From: Phoronis australis
Lineage: Eukaryota; Phoronida; Phoronidae
Reading direction: 5' to 3'
NCBI GenBank assembly: GCA_002633005.1
Contig: NMRA01000038.1
Location: forward strand, 371,745 to 435,744
Length of the DNA: 64,000 bases
The translations under genes and the position numbers were made by a program. The notes beneath the pieces are model-generated. The model ran no database searches. It was not told the origin of the DNA and saw only the letters and a list, made by a program, of their open reading frames with translations. Positions 50,801-61,700 of this stretch are shown one piece after another. Each line of letters opens with the position of its first letter. The stretch's first letter is position 1.

Positions 50801-51855
50801 AATGACGTGTCTTATACCCAATTTCCTATTCGGCAACCTTGTTACCAGGGTACTTAATCTCAAAATCACGGATGTCTGAACTTGAAATTGAATATTCAGT
50901 AAGACAATCAGGTGAAATTTTTTGATCATTGAACAGAATATTTGCAGTTATTAGCCTCATGATCACCAGTTTTCTCCAAAACCTTAATTTGTGTCACAGA
51001 ATAAATGTTCTTGCTACTTTATTTTTTGTTTGATGAATAAGATCACCAATAGTTGAAAAGAGGTTGATTAAAATTTACATTGTTTTATTAACAAGTAATT
51101 TGTTTTAGTGCAGTGCAAATATTTATCAATGTGAGCGGAATTATTTGAGTGAACTTTCCAAATTTCATGGTGTATTCCAAATTCACACATACGTGATCTT
51201 GAGATTAAGCAGGATTCCAAGTTCACGCACAGCAATATGGCACTGTTTACTTCCAAGGGCAAAGGCAGATAAACATGACAGGTAGCTGGTAGGTCACATG
51301 CACACTACTCAGCTACTCATACAACGGCCCTTCCGATTTTTGCCAAATGATTCCGACTACTGTCTGTTTACTTCCAGTATGCTGTAATATTTTAAATGTG
51401 TGCTCTGATCTGTGCATCAGTGAGTCAGTAATGTGAACGTGATTGGAATTCAGGTTCCATGCCATGACCATGGTAACAGTAACGGGCATAATTGCAAAGT
51501 AAGAATTTTTGCAGTGTGTGGCAAGTTAGTTTCCACCTCCGTCCGCCACTAATTGAGCGTCATCTATGCAATCTCAGAATGTCAGATGAAAACGGCCTCA
51601 CACTTGTCACGATTGACACATTAGAAAGCGCCCCCTCGTGTCAGTTTCAGATGTAAACAAAACATAATGACTTAAACGCCGGGAATAAGCTTACAAGTGA
51701 ATTTGCAGTTTCTTGAACTCTGTTTCGTTACTAAGATCAGGTAACAGTGTATACCACTCTAAACCAAGAGACAACTACCTGAGAAAACTGTGGGCTTCCA
51801 TACTTCTGTTTTGATTACTTGAGCAGATAACGGCAATCTTCAACTCGTCTGACAT
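37725..51855 (-). CDS. SSU72: SSU72, RNA polymerase II CTD phosphatase, complete, five exons
   Basis: Exons in coding order: 51779-51855, 49501-49644, 40506-40645, 38973-39091, 37725-37826. Phases agree, giving 193 aa (human 194). SSU72 removes phosphate from Ser5/Ser7 of the polymerase II C-terminal domain and works with the cleavage and polyadenylation machinery in the nucleus. The phosphatase loop CSSNQNRS (C11 to S18, CX5RS) is in exon 1. Exon 2 carries FGTGTHVKLPG and YDF.TTYD.MY; exon 3 carries NGILHMLERNKR and TCEERVYDQVV; exon 4 has VNVDIKDNHEDATLG with the general-acid aspartate; exon 5 has the DLDNDIDEIL helix and ends in FY. An 82-bp tandem duplication straddles the exon 3 acceptor. 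Intron 2 has minor-intron-like signals. Three extra open exons lie on the same strand within and just beyond the gene. It is head-to-head with WDR33 and convergent with LSG1. Confidence 0.95.
37870..38570 (+). repeat. Dispersed repeat family R1, split by a SINE
   Basis: The left part (37870-38252) and right part (38502-38570) match consecutive parts of the copy at 63415-63925: CAAATTTGG, TTTTTATGAAA, ATCAAACAAAATTTGGTCATGT and ATGTACCTT on the left, then TTAAAATCTATA.TTTTGT.GATAT on the right. The gap is exactly the SINE at 38253-38501. It lies in the last intron of SSU72. Confidence 0.65.
38253..38501 (+). mobile_element. tRNA-derived SINE, plus orientation, with 8-bp TSD
   Basis: The head has an A-box-like TGGCCTGGTTGA and a B-box-like GGGATCGAGTCCC in a pairable T arm (GTGGG/CCCAC). 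The body and tail match the copy at 19250-19505. The element is flanked by AAGTTAAA on both sides (38245-38252 and 38502-38509), the target-site duplication, and it splits an R1 repeat. Confidence 0.8.
39333..39510. repeat. 29-bp minisatellite, about six units
   Basis: Near-perfect head-to-tail copies of TCAGGCTAGTATCACTAGAT plus TCAATATGG in SSU72 intron 3. Units are directly adjacent with no spacers. Confidence 0.95.
40625..40787. repeat. 82-bp tandem duplication across the SSU72 exon 3 acceptor
   Basis: Copies at 40625-40706 and 40707-40787 differ at one visible base (40680 C versus T in the second copy). Each contains the first 21 bases of exon 3, the acceptor AG and the upstream branch region, so a second acceptor sits 82 bp upstream. 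Splicing there would read YTQNGIL and then hit an in-frame stop within the duplicated intron sequence, so only the downstream acceptor gives a functional protein. Confidence 0.9.
41657..42461. mobile_element. Harbinger-like MITE, 805 bp, TAA target site
   Basis: Terminal inverted repeats of about 35 bp: left begins GGGCTGTTCCAGTAAAATCC, right (reverse complement) begins GGGCTGTTCCAGCAAAATCT; both run into GTGGGAGGGGGG or GTATGGGAGGGGGG. TAA flanks both ends (41654-41656 and 42462-42464). A 3-bp TWA target site and GGGC... ends are typical of PIF/Harbinger elements. It has no transposase. It lies in SSU72 intron 2. Confidence 0.8.
42700..42940 (+). repeat. Diverged dispersed repeat, pair with 46255-46460
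   Basis: Both segments share the order TTTTTTAA/TTTTTTCACG, a CCAAAA.ACA..TTT.TTTGCAC block, TTTTCTTTAAGG.TTT.TAGCC and AGA.CTCTGC.G.CAAAA. Similarity is loose. It lies in SSU72 intron 2 and its class is unknown. Confidence 0.35.
43180..43940. repeat. Large inverted repeat with two ATGGCGGT-containing arms
   Basis: The reverse complement of about 43180-43400 resembles about 43740-43940: CATTCA, ACATGGCGGT(A/G)TCA, AAATTT, TGATAAAATA and GAATCGAACGAT occur in the same order in both arms. Each arm has ATGGCGGTNTCA opening a short frame, but neither continues. It is most likely a foldback element in SSU72 intron 2. Confidence 0.5.
44532..44862. repeat. Inverted repeat with a perfect 43-bp palindrome at its centre-left
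   Basis: 44611-44653 is a perfect hairpin: 21-bp arms starting GCACGCAGAGAGTGAAAG around a single-base loop. Outer arms GGAAAATACCACAG...CTCTTAATTGCAGAG (44535-44570) are inverted at about 44820-44860. It lies in SSU72 intron 2. No ORF of note. Confidence 0.7.
45250..45440 (-). mobile_element. Inverted copy of the 25.2-kb MITE
   Basis: The reverse complement matches 25204-25400: GGAATTTTCCTCTTTTAAGAG, TTTTTTGGTTTCA, TTTCCTCTTATTT, TTATTTTGACTT.ATTCA and GTTAAATT.TACAACACA in order. The terminal CAGG end is not preserved. It lies in SSU72 intron 2. Confidence 0.65.
46255..46460 (+). repeat. Diverged dispersed repeat, pair with 42700-42940
   Basis: See the shared order of blocks listed for the partner copy. 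Here the sequence is more intact around TTTTCTTTTAAGGTCTTTTAGC. SSU72 intron 2. Confidence 0.35.
47930..48260 (+). repeat. Dispersed repeat family R1 copy
   Basis: It begins TTCCAAATTTGGCCAACTTCG and continues with the family landmarks (GCACGAGGGGCTTGTAAT, ATGAAACAAAATGATAATTTAGAAAA, TACTGCTGTTTTACTACGAA). It lies in SSU72 intron 2, just beyond exon A. Confidence 0.55.
50339..50902. repeat. Direct repeats of about 83 bp flanking a LINE tail
   Basis: 50339-50420 and 50820-50902 are near-identical (AATTTCCTATTCGGCAACCT ... GAATATTCAGTAA; three visible differences). They bracket the LINE ORF fragment. There is no polyA tail on the minus strand where a retrotransposed copy would have one, so a segmental duplication is as likely as a long target-site duplication. 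Confidence 0.8.
50462..50830 (-). mobile_element. C-terminal fragment of a non-LTR retrotransposon ORF2
   Basis: The minus-strand frame reads LTGHCNLARHRHITG, SPVCPECG, ESPKHLVESCPAF and R.NLL. This is the H-C-C zinc-knuckle-like tail that follows the RNase H domain in many Jockey/R1/I-clade LINE polyproteins (pattern TGH..L..H....S..C..CG..E...H....CP....R). The rest of the element is absent. It lies in SSU72 intron 1. Confidence 0.75.
51090..51250 (+). repeat. Dispersed repeat, second copy of the 12-210 family
   Basis: It carries TTTAGTGCAGTGCAAAT, TTTGAGTGAACTT, GTGTATTCCAAATTCAC and ATTCCAAGTTCACGCACAGCA in the same order as at the window start. SSU72 intron 1. Confidence 0.5.
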
Positions 51856-53320
51856 TGTGATGAGAAGAGTTAAGTACTAAAATAAACTGCTCTTTAAATA
51901 GAGGTTGAATTGATTGACTGGATACAGTGCAATCAAAAGTATGATGATCAAACCAACAACGTAATTTTAACTGATATTTCTTGGAGGCGAATTCATCGCA
52001 CTGACATTCGTCTGAAAGGATTTCGGTATGAGAAAAGATTAACGACAGATTTTTAAAAGTTACTTTTGCTAATGTCAACCAAAACTAAAAACTCATGCAT
52101 TTAAAATAATTTATAAATGTTTATAATTTTTAATTTAAAAGTGAAGTATTATAATTAATTAATTTTATGTTATGATTTACTTATTTACGTCAATACATAC
52201 AGTTTCCAATTTCGTACTTTGTAGTCAACCCGTGTGACCGCCATATTGAAAACACGCTTTGAGAAAATGGTCCCTGTCTTTTATTCCGTGAATGTGCTGT
52301 TGATTAGCTAACAGAAGCATGTTGACTTGACGGAAATATATCTCAGTTGGTCGAGAACAGGGTAAAGTGGCAACTAGATAATTAGATCGCATTATATGTT
52401 GTGTAGGCCTATTCATCAGGGACATTTTGCCACTTTCCTCCGTCTGTTATCAAAATGTTCAGGCAGCTCGTCCTAACATTAACAATGCCTCGTCCCCGCT
52501 GATCGAAAACCCTTTTCAAAAGGCTCCCGAGATTTCAACTGCCAGTTACTTCTATACGTGATGTATCTGATAATTTGTTATCTTTTTATTTGAGCTCTGT
52601 TCTTGTTATTCAGTGAGAGTAATTGTTTCTCTAATCCGTTCTAATTTCTAATAACTTATTACTTAAATCATGGGCCCACATATCCGACCCTCACCAGCAT
52701 TCTCACTGTGGTCCTGGGGATGACGAACAGTTCAACAGTGCTAGTCAATGATAACTGTCCCTGTTTTTGAATACCGGGTAATCTTTGAATAAGGCGCCAG
52801 TTTACTTGCTTTTCAATTCGGCACTGGTCGGATAAGGTGGTCCCTGATTTAGAGAACCACTGAAATCCAGTGGCAATGAATAATAAACTTCATTTTTGTA
52901 AAAAAACTCTGAAGTGTGGCCCATAAGTATTTTTAAAGAGGTCCTTAAGTCTGAGCAGGCGGTTTTCAAGACGGAAAAAGTTCAAAGGACCATAAGTCCG
53001 AAGGTTCACTAATTCAACAATAAATTGTGTTCATAAGTCTGAAGGTCCATTTCTTGAAAATTAGTTAGACAAAGTGGTTGATAGCAAAGAAAGCAGAAAT
53101 ATTTTTGGTGTGATTTGAAATTAAAAACACTGTTCGGAATATTTTAAAGGTAAAGGCAACCTTTTTTCATGTCTTTATCAAAAATAAGGTTCTTTGGTTA
53201 TCCCAGACACATTTTCCACTTAATTACAGCTTTTCGTAATTTAATTATTTATTCGTTGTCTACTCCAGAAGTGACGTTTTGGGAGGCAAGAATTTCCCGC
53301 CTATTTCTTTTCATATAGTC

Positions 53321-53833
53321 CAGGGCTTGGAATTTTCCGCGGAAACGCGGATTTCCGCTTTTTTCAAATGTGCTTTCCGCTTTTTTTATAATATTTCCGC
53401 GTAAAAAAATCGGATTTGATATAAAATTTCCGCGGCAAATTCCTTTCTTACCGCGGCGTTGCAGACGACGTTCACCTCGAAAAGCGGAAGTTGCCGTTGC
53501 TCTTTATGTTTTGGAGGAACGTAAATTGTCAACATTGCCAGGGCATTTGGGACAGCGTGGTGTGATTTTCAATGGCGTCCCGTGTTATTTGTAAGCGCGG
53601 CGACAAATACTGCCGCTCTGCAGCCAAAAATGTGTGGGTTGGGAGTGGACGGGCGAGCTAAAAGGACGCAGACGCATGCTTCTGATGGTGGTAACTTTTT
53701 TTTTTCTTTTTTTTTAGTCCTCCCGATTTTTTTTTTGTCGGGGGAAGATTCACATTGACCATGTCAAGGCTGGTTATCGGATTTGGGCCGTCAAAGTTTC
53801 CGCGTTTTTTGTCATTGGTCATTCCAAGCCCTG
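53321..53833. mobile_element. hAT-like MITE nested in the Kolobok-like element
   Basis: Ends CAGGGCTTGGAATTTTCC and (reverse complement of right end) CAGGGCTTGGAATGACC, with ATAGTC directly repeated on both sides (53315-53320 and 53834-53839). It is the same family as 25204-25430 at the ends, but with GC-rich CCGCGG interior motifs. Its insertion disrupts the left half of the surrounding element. Confidence 0.7.
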
Positions 53834-53971
53834 ATAGTCTGACTGTGAGAGCTGCCGAGTCAGTCATTGTTATATCTCGGTTTTGATAAGTTCGGTCATC
53901 GTGTGATTTTGTTTACGAGTCAGTCAACATGCCACACTGTTGTTGCGTACTGGTATGTGCTCATTATCGTC

Positions 53972-54388
53972 TCACGGACAGAGGAACAACTGTCCCACTT
54001 GCCCGAGTGTCCGCGACACACTCCCACTGATAGTGACCTGAGCACACAAACTGTTTACACCCCTGCATGTGACTCGCTCGCCACACACCTGGCACCTTCT
54101 AAATAGGTCTAATAATTTAGACAAGTCCACAATAAACTTATCAAAGTTTGGCTCATTGATCTGTTTGTTGGACGACGAACTGTCCTCTTCACTGGGTGTC
54201 GAACTGGGCCTGTATTCACTCCCATAACTCAACATCGCAGCAGGGCTGCTTACAGGCTTTGGGCCAAAATGAGTACATCCCGGTACGCAGGAACAGTGTG
54301 TCATGTTCACTGACTCGTAAACAAAAGCAAACGACGACTGAACGTGTGACAACCGAGTTAGATGAGTGACGGACTCGACAACGCTCAT
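53972..54388 (-). pseudogene. N-terminal remnant of a transposase-like protein
   Basis: An ORF of 138 codons with a Cys/His-containing start (MTHCSCVPGCTHFG), a serine-rich linker and then FDKFIVDLSKLLDLFRRCQVCGE. A segment of the type KFIV..S.LL.LF..C..CG occurs near the N-terminus of uncharacterised transposon-associated proteins of invertebrates. The catalytic part is missing. It is linked to the element by its position between the inverted repeats. Confidence 0.45.
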
Positions 54389-55764
54389 ATAGTCAGACTA
54401 TGGGAAAAGAAATTTGTGCGAAATCCTTGCCTCCCAAAACGTCATTTCCGGAGTAGAGAACGAGTAATTTATCAAATTACGAAAACCTGTAATTAAGTGG
54501 AAAATATGTCTGGGATATTCATCGAACCTTATTTTTGCTAAAAATGACATGAAAAAATGTTGCCTTCGCCTTTAAGTAGCATTTGCTCACCTGAAAATTG
54601 TTTTCAGAAGAGCATGCCATATAAACTTTTGTTCAAAGTTACTAATTGGAGTCTCGTCGAAAGAAATGCTTGGCAACATACGAGTGAACAATCTAGCCTA
54701 GTATATTCTCTTGTGAGCAGTGTTCCAGATATCCAACGTACTTTTGCGCCCTGCACTCTGTGGAAAACTGCATGAGGCAAGGTAATGGTGATTTTGAACG
54801 AAAGTTTTCTTGATGTGAGGTTCCGAACAATAATTTTGAACCTCAAGGCTTTTAATTCTCAGACTTATTTACCTAATTTGCACTTGTGGGCATAAGTTTT
54901 GAACCTTCAGACACATGAACACCTGTGATTTCAGACTGGTGGACCTTCCGACAATTTACCCAGCTCTTGATACTGTTGCATTTGATTGTCATTTAAAAGT
55001 TGTGGTTGACTTGTCTTTCACTTTTTGAAATTCTGGGTTTGGGAAGAAGTGACATTTCACCATTGCTTGAGCAGCTAAAACCAGACTTTCGTAACTGGCT
55101 CAGTCTGGTTATTATTTGCATGATATCGAGCAATAATGAACTTTCAGTTCTCCAAGTCCGGAAAGGACGTCTGACTTGACAGAGTGCACAAATTGGTGTC
55201 TAGTTTTATGAAAACAAGCTGTCTTAATTGAAAGGGTTTTTTGATAGAAGACTTTCAGTTTGGTATTTGCTATTTTACTAGAGTGGCATCTGTTTTTAAA
55301 ATTCTTCCTAAATATGTGAACGATTAACCCTCATGAATACCTCCTAAAAGCTTGCACTCAGGAACCTCCATGTTAAAGAAGTTTACAAAGTCCAAGTTAG
55401 AACTAGAATATTGTGATTGAATTCCTGCTTCCCAATTGATCTATCGCCAGGACTTTGAGTGACAGCTTAAGTGACCAATCGGAAGGCAGCATTCTTGACA
55501 CACTTTCGTTACCAAGCCACCATATTACCCGACAAACAACACATTGCCGGTAAAACTTATTGTTTGTCGACATTTCGCAAGAGGGCGGAGCTTGCTATAG
55601 GTCAATTGTTTGTTACTTGGAACCAAAGAAACTATATCAGAAAGTCTTGATGTAATCAAAAAGTTATATCTGCCCTGATTCCTCAACCACTTCGTTACAT
55701 CCTTTAGTTAAAGACAATTTATGCTCAATTTCAGAATCGGAAGCGTTGACAAAAGCCTGCTACA

Positions 55765-58700
55765 ATGGCGACGTCATTCAACGTCAACTATCAGCCGAGG
55801 CCGCGGTTCTTCTATACGCCTCAGTTCCAGCAAAACCAGCCATTTCAGCCCCGCATGCCCATGGTGAACCGATTCCCTGGTTATATACCACGGCCGCGCT
55901 TCGCCCAACCCCCCATGCAGTCACAGCCCGGGGGCGAGGGACTGGATGGTAAACGAATGCGCAAGTCGCTTCACAGAAAGACAGTAGATTACAACAGTTC
56001 TGTAATTAGGTATTTAGAAGTAAGTAAAATTGTCATTTGGCCAGTAGAGTGCTCCGTATGTGAAATATGTTATATGTTGTGTGTAAGTCGTCACATTCAG
56101 TCACCAGGTGGCAAGACCAGCTTGAGCACGAGTTTGCTTACTAAAAACTGCCAAATAACATCGTGGAAATCGATTACATTTCTTGTGTCTGCCAAAAAGT
56201 AGTTTGGCAAAGAACCATTGTAAATCAAGATTAAAAACTTGTGAAACGTTCGATAGATTATTGGTAGTGAATGTTCCATTACGAAATGCGAAATTATCAC
56301 GTGGGTGAATGCGACTAAGAACATAGAAATAATTTACTACAATGGCATTGCTATTCACTACTTGCACACTTTGGTACTAGTGCTGTACAAATACTGTTGT
56401 GTTTTGTTTTTTAGGACACAATGCCTCTTTTCGTTTACAATTTTAACAGCGCAAGCGTGAAAGTGCATATGTTCCAAACATAACCATTGCACACAACACC
56501 TCATCTTTCTTTATGTATCTTACTAAATTTCCATTTTCCTATTGCATTTCTGCTCCCAAAATCAGGTTGCTTAAGTGACTGGTTAATCACTCATCACTAT
56601 AACAGTTGACTGGGAAACTCTTGCCCAGGCTGGGAAACCCTAATGCTGGAAAAGCCCTCAAAATTCTTAGCTTATTGTATAAGGGAAGCAGCGGAAATGA
56701 AGCCCACTTATCAACATCATCAATGGACACTTTTGGTGTTTGATATTACAAGATGGCCTAACATTTTTTTAATGTAGTCACATTGTATGTTGTAACTGTG
56801 GAGATAACTCTATTACTAAGTTAATACATTGGTTCACGAAGTCAATGAAGTCACATTGGTTTTGACATGTGAGATTTGGGGCCACAACAGACTAATAGCT
56901 ACGGCCTGAGCTGTCTCGTCTTGAGATGAGTGGTCAGCTCAGGTATGATTCACTTGAGGAATGTACTGCAGCTCGTGGCTATCTGTCTGCTGTGGCATAT
57001 TTATTGGCAACGAGGAACATTCGATTTGTTGCTGTTCTCTTTTCTGATCTAGTTTGAGGCTTTCGTAACTTCTTTGTAATAGGCTAAAATTTGGATTTGT
57101 GTTATCAGTTATTAATGCTTTGTAGGTTTGTTTATAGAATGGACTTGACATGTTCTTTTATCTGTTTCAGAACCGTATTTGGCAGCGAGATTATAGGGAT
57201 AAGCATGTCATTCAACCAGATCCTGTGTATATTCCTGAGGTGAGTATGTTTTGGTGTGGAGGATATCACAATTGAATGTAAAGTTCGTGTAATGGATTAT
57301 TTATTGCCTGGAGAAGCATATTGCTGTCTCTGACCCAGCATTTTAATTAGCGTTTTGCATTGTTTTTATCGAAAGTACAAATCACCAGTTTAAGCTGCGT
57401 TTCTTCCTGTTTGGCTGGATAAAAAACTACAAAATGGAATTAGGCTTGTTAGGCACATGAAATCTGTCTCGTATTCCTTACCGTGGTAGGATTCTCTTTC
57501 CGTTATCCTAAATGGCCCATGTGTGCACTGTCTGTAACTTGAATTGGTAATGCAAATAGAATACTTCTCGCAATTGATTCGATCCGTGTTTGTTTTCAGT
57601 TGGAGCCTCCAGCAGCTTATCGCCACAATGTCGTGAACTGTGTTCCAACCAAGTTTGTTCGACAGTCCACCAACAAAATGAGATGTCCCATATTTTGTCT
57701 TGCTGTAAGTAGAATGTTCTAGCACCTTTTGATGTGCTTGCTAGACGTTGTGTTCGCATATTGCTGTACGTCGGTCATTTTCTTTCCTTGTTTGTTGAAA
57801 TTATCAGGACTCGCTGGGATGGATTTTAATGAAGCGTGACAATACTTTATAGATGGGCTAGTTGATCACTGGACAGTTTATTTGTCGATTATTGTCAAAA
57901 CAGCTTGACAGATTTTGATGAAACTTGAAAGGGTTAATGACTGGAATGCACCAGCAGCAATTGATTTTCAGCTTTTGTATATCACATGTATAAACAATCC
58001 TATGGGCAGTTGTAGGTGCTCTTGTTATCTTTTTGTTTCATCACATGTTACTTAAAATTTTCATGTGTTGAAGCAAAAAGTTCCATTGTGAAATATTTGC
58101 GGATGAAAGAAATTGATTTTGTCCAACAAATTTTGAGATTGAGTAAGTTATTTACTTCTCAAAACACTCCAAACCCTGCAATTTGTACAGAAATTTGATT
58201 TGCATCACTGAATTGTAAAGCCTGATGTTTGCTTCACTTTTGTATTCAACGGATCTCTTCATTTCCAGTGGACACCAGAGGGCAGACGTCTAGTCACTGG
58301 TGCGTCAAGTGGGGAGTTTACCTTGTGGAACGGGTTAACCTTTAACTTTGAAACTATATTACAGGTAATGGAATCTAAGTACAAAGTTCTTCTTTTTAAC
58401 AATGGGCCTTTACTTGTACTTTTGGTGGTTTCATGGCTTTGTCATATACTATAGACAGGAAGTGTTTTTTATGGTTTCATGGCTTGGACATATACTATAG
58501 ACAGGAAGTGCTTTTGATGGTTTCATGGCTGGGGCATATACTATAGACAGGAAGTTGTGTGTTACATTATGTGCTTAAAGTAACATCACAGTAAATATAA
58601 TAAAAACAGTAACGTTTCCTCAAATGTCGACAATTTTTTTTTCAAATTTTCAAAATGGTCAAAATTTCATGTGTTTGGTGTTAGTTTGTCTTAATCTTTA

Positions 58701-61700
58701 TTTTTGGAGAAATTTAGCATTATAGATTGTCACGTGTCAAAAAATTTCTATGCCATACAGGGCTCGACATAAGCAAATAAATGTTCAAAAACACGGGTGG
58801 AAAAGGTAAAATACAAGTAGTAAATTGCCCTCAACTCCTTAAGATCATAGAGGGGTTTTTTTTATCGCCACTTTCCACAAGCCCAAACACAAGTGGCAAA
58901 TGTGCCGTCGCGCGTATTTCACGCGGACATTCTCTCCTGCATCGAGCACTGCCATATCTTTGGCTGAAGAAAGACCATTGTAGACTATGAGCTGAACTGC
59001 GTCTCTTTGTCTGCGTTACAGGCTCATGATAGTGCAATTCGTGCCATGGTGTGGGGCCACAGTGACCACTGGATGATCACGGGTGACCACAGCGGCTACC
59101 TCAAGTATTGGCAGTCAAATATGAACAACGTCAAAATGTTTCCTGCTCATCCCGAAGCGATCCGTGGCCTAAGGTGGGCATTGACCGACGACGACTACTT
59201 TGACCTCGGCGGTCAGCTGTGTAGAGTCGCTGCTCAGTTCGTTTGTATTGTTGTTTTACTTAATAGTACTTTGGTCTGTTCATTTATATTCACGTTCTAT
59301 GGTATCAGATCTGGTTTTAGTCCCTGTTGGCTTTTCTAAGAATTTTTCTGTGTACAATAAAGATGATTCGTTGGGTTACCTACAGACATAAAATATACGA
59401 AAATACACACTGTAACACACACAAGGAGTACAAATTGACCATACATTTGTCATACACTATTGTTGCGCATTCGAACATCAAAAATGCGATGTTTTTCTGA
59501 CTCGAGTGACATTGACAGTTATGCATTTAAATATGTCTAAGGTTATTTTAATCCTTTATTGACATAAGAAGCAGACAAATACCAAATGTATTTGTTTGAA
59601 TGTGAAGAAAAATGGTGAGAAATGCAGGCTTCCACGAGACCCATTTCATTATTCATATTGAGGTCTACCCACATTCTTCATATCAATTGCATGCATCACA
59701 CAAAAGCAACAATTATCCACTCCACATCATCAAGTCCATGCTTTCTTTGTGCTCGTCTCTGATAGTCAATGTTTTGTTAAAGTTGTTTTGTTATTTTTAG
59801 CTATTATGGTATTAAAGCTAGAGGCTTGAATAAATAAAAACAGAAGCCTTGAAATCGGGTAGTGAAACTGTGATATATACATATTTTGTTTAATAAAGTA
59901 AAACTGTTTTAAAAGGAATGCATATATTTAAGGAGCAAAGTTAACAATATTTTTTAAAGATTTAACTCTTTAGTTGTTTGTTATTTGACTGGAGATGTTT
60001 CGCTACATCGAATAAATTTTATTGAAAAACAAAAATCTTGTTTTTCTTTAAAATTACTATAGCAACTTTTACTGGTAACGCTTTTAACATTAGAAATATG
60101 AAACAGATTTTTGTTTCCTGTTGTTGAATTAGCTTGCTATCCTTTATCCTTCAACAGTTTTTGCCCAAGTGATGCTAAATTTGCATCTTGCGGAGATGAC
60201 GGCACAGTTCGTTTGTGGGATTTTGTTACATGTCAAGAAGAGAAAGTACTTAGAGGTATGAAATATTCCATAGTCTCTACTTGGGACACTTTTCATGCAA
60301 TTTTTGCTTTTGTGGTGGTTGTAGTCTAGGTCACCAAGCAAGGCAAATCTGTGATAGTTTTAAAGCGAAGTAATAGTAAACAGTTTTAATAGCAGGTTGA
60401 AAATTCATTTTTGTAGCTCACCATTCCAGAGTCAGTGTTGCACATTTTCTTTGACAAAATCTTTGCCGCACATAAACTGAATATTTTGTTAATAACTACT
60501 GTACCATTTTGCACCATCAAGCAGAGGTCAAATTTACGTGACTTTTGTTGAAACATAAAACTTCATGGTAGAGATTAGTACATATGGGGTTTTATTTGAA
60601 TGGGTGTGTTCTGTGATGCTACTCGTCAGTTAAGCCAATAGAATCGCATTCTTCACTTTAAGACATGGCAATATTTCACGAAAGGTGATTCTGACCAACT
60701 GTCAAGATACTTGCCTTGCCAAACACACCTATTGTTAACTCTCGTGAAGGCAAATTGTAAGAAATCAGATTGGTGGTGTTAGTTGCAGATAAACCCCATT
60801 TTGGGACCCATTTCAAGTAGTACACTGCTGAGCATGCGTGGTATTCGTCTTCTGGGCTTTGTTCCGTTGTATTTCGGATTTTTCTGGTTCTTTATGGCTC
60901 GTGAATATTTGAACTCTGACCGTGTTTTGATCGGTTGACTACCCTACCCAGGTCACGGCGCGGACGTCAAGTGTGTCGACTGGCACCCCCACAAGGCTCT
61001 TTTGGCTTCAGGAAGCAAGGACAGCCAGCAACCCATTAAACTGTGGGACCCCAAGTCTGGTCAGGGTCTGGCCACCATGTAAGTGTTAATTACTTGAACG
61101 GAATTGTAGATCAAAACAAATAAATTCTTTTCATTAAAATGCAGCAGATTTGCAAATTTTGTAAGCACATGCGGTAGGTCCGTCCTTGATTGAACTCGTC
61201 TAGTAGAGATTGAAAAGTACATTGCATGACTGACCAACTCTTTAAAATGTCAAGGACTCCCGAGTTAGTTAACACAGAAATACATTGTGTATGTAATATT
61301 ATTTCATTGGTAAGCATACACTAACTAGTGCGTTTTATCTTAGATTCAGTCAGATTATCTTCACATGTAACCACATGCGGTATTTTCAGACAAATAAAGC
61401 ATGGTATTATCTAGTAATACTGGGCATCAAAGTCAATGCAAAGCAACCATTTCAGATTGAGTTGGAAATTGCTATTTTTGAACGGACTCGCAAAGTGTCG
61501 ATTTCGACAACGTATTGTATGGCAGTTCTAATTGAACCAAGTCGTGGGGGAGTCGATCTCGCTACCTAGTGACTATCCAATACTGATATTTGCCTTTTTT
61601 GCCAATTTCATGATGCAAGCATTGCAGTTGTAATACAAGTTTGCCAGCATTGAAACGATGAATCTCATAATATTAAGATATGAGATAATGACTATTGCAT

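Larger units (their letters stand above)
53148..54571 (-). mobile_element. Kolobok-like DNA transposon relict with TTAA target site
   Basis: Left terminal inverted repeat 53148-53290 begins AGGTAAAGGCAAC; right repeat 54427-54571 (reverse complement) begins AGGCGAAGGCAAC. Both are about 145 bp and about 85-90% alike by eye, and both are flanked by TTAA (53144-53147 and 54572-54575). TTAA target sites and AGG ends fit the Kolobok superfamily; piggyBac also uses TTAA but has different ends. A 138-codon minus-strand ORF inside (53972-54388) is the only coding remnant. A second transposon sits in the left half. Confidence 0.7.
51856..55764. other. Divergent intergenic region between SSU72 and WDR33
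   Basis: 3.9 kb separates the two start codons. It holds the Kolobok-like element with its nested MITE (53148-54571) and otherwise unique sequence. A splice acceptor (CTCAATTTCAG at about 55733) precedes the WDR33 start, so WDR33 has a 5' UTR exon upstream that I could not place. Core promoters were not identified. Confidence 0.6.
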
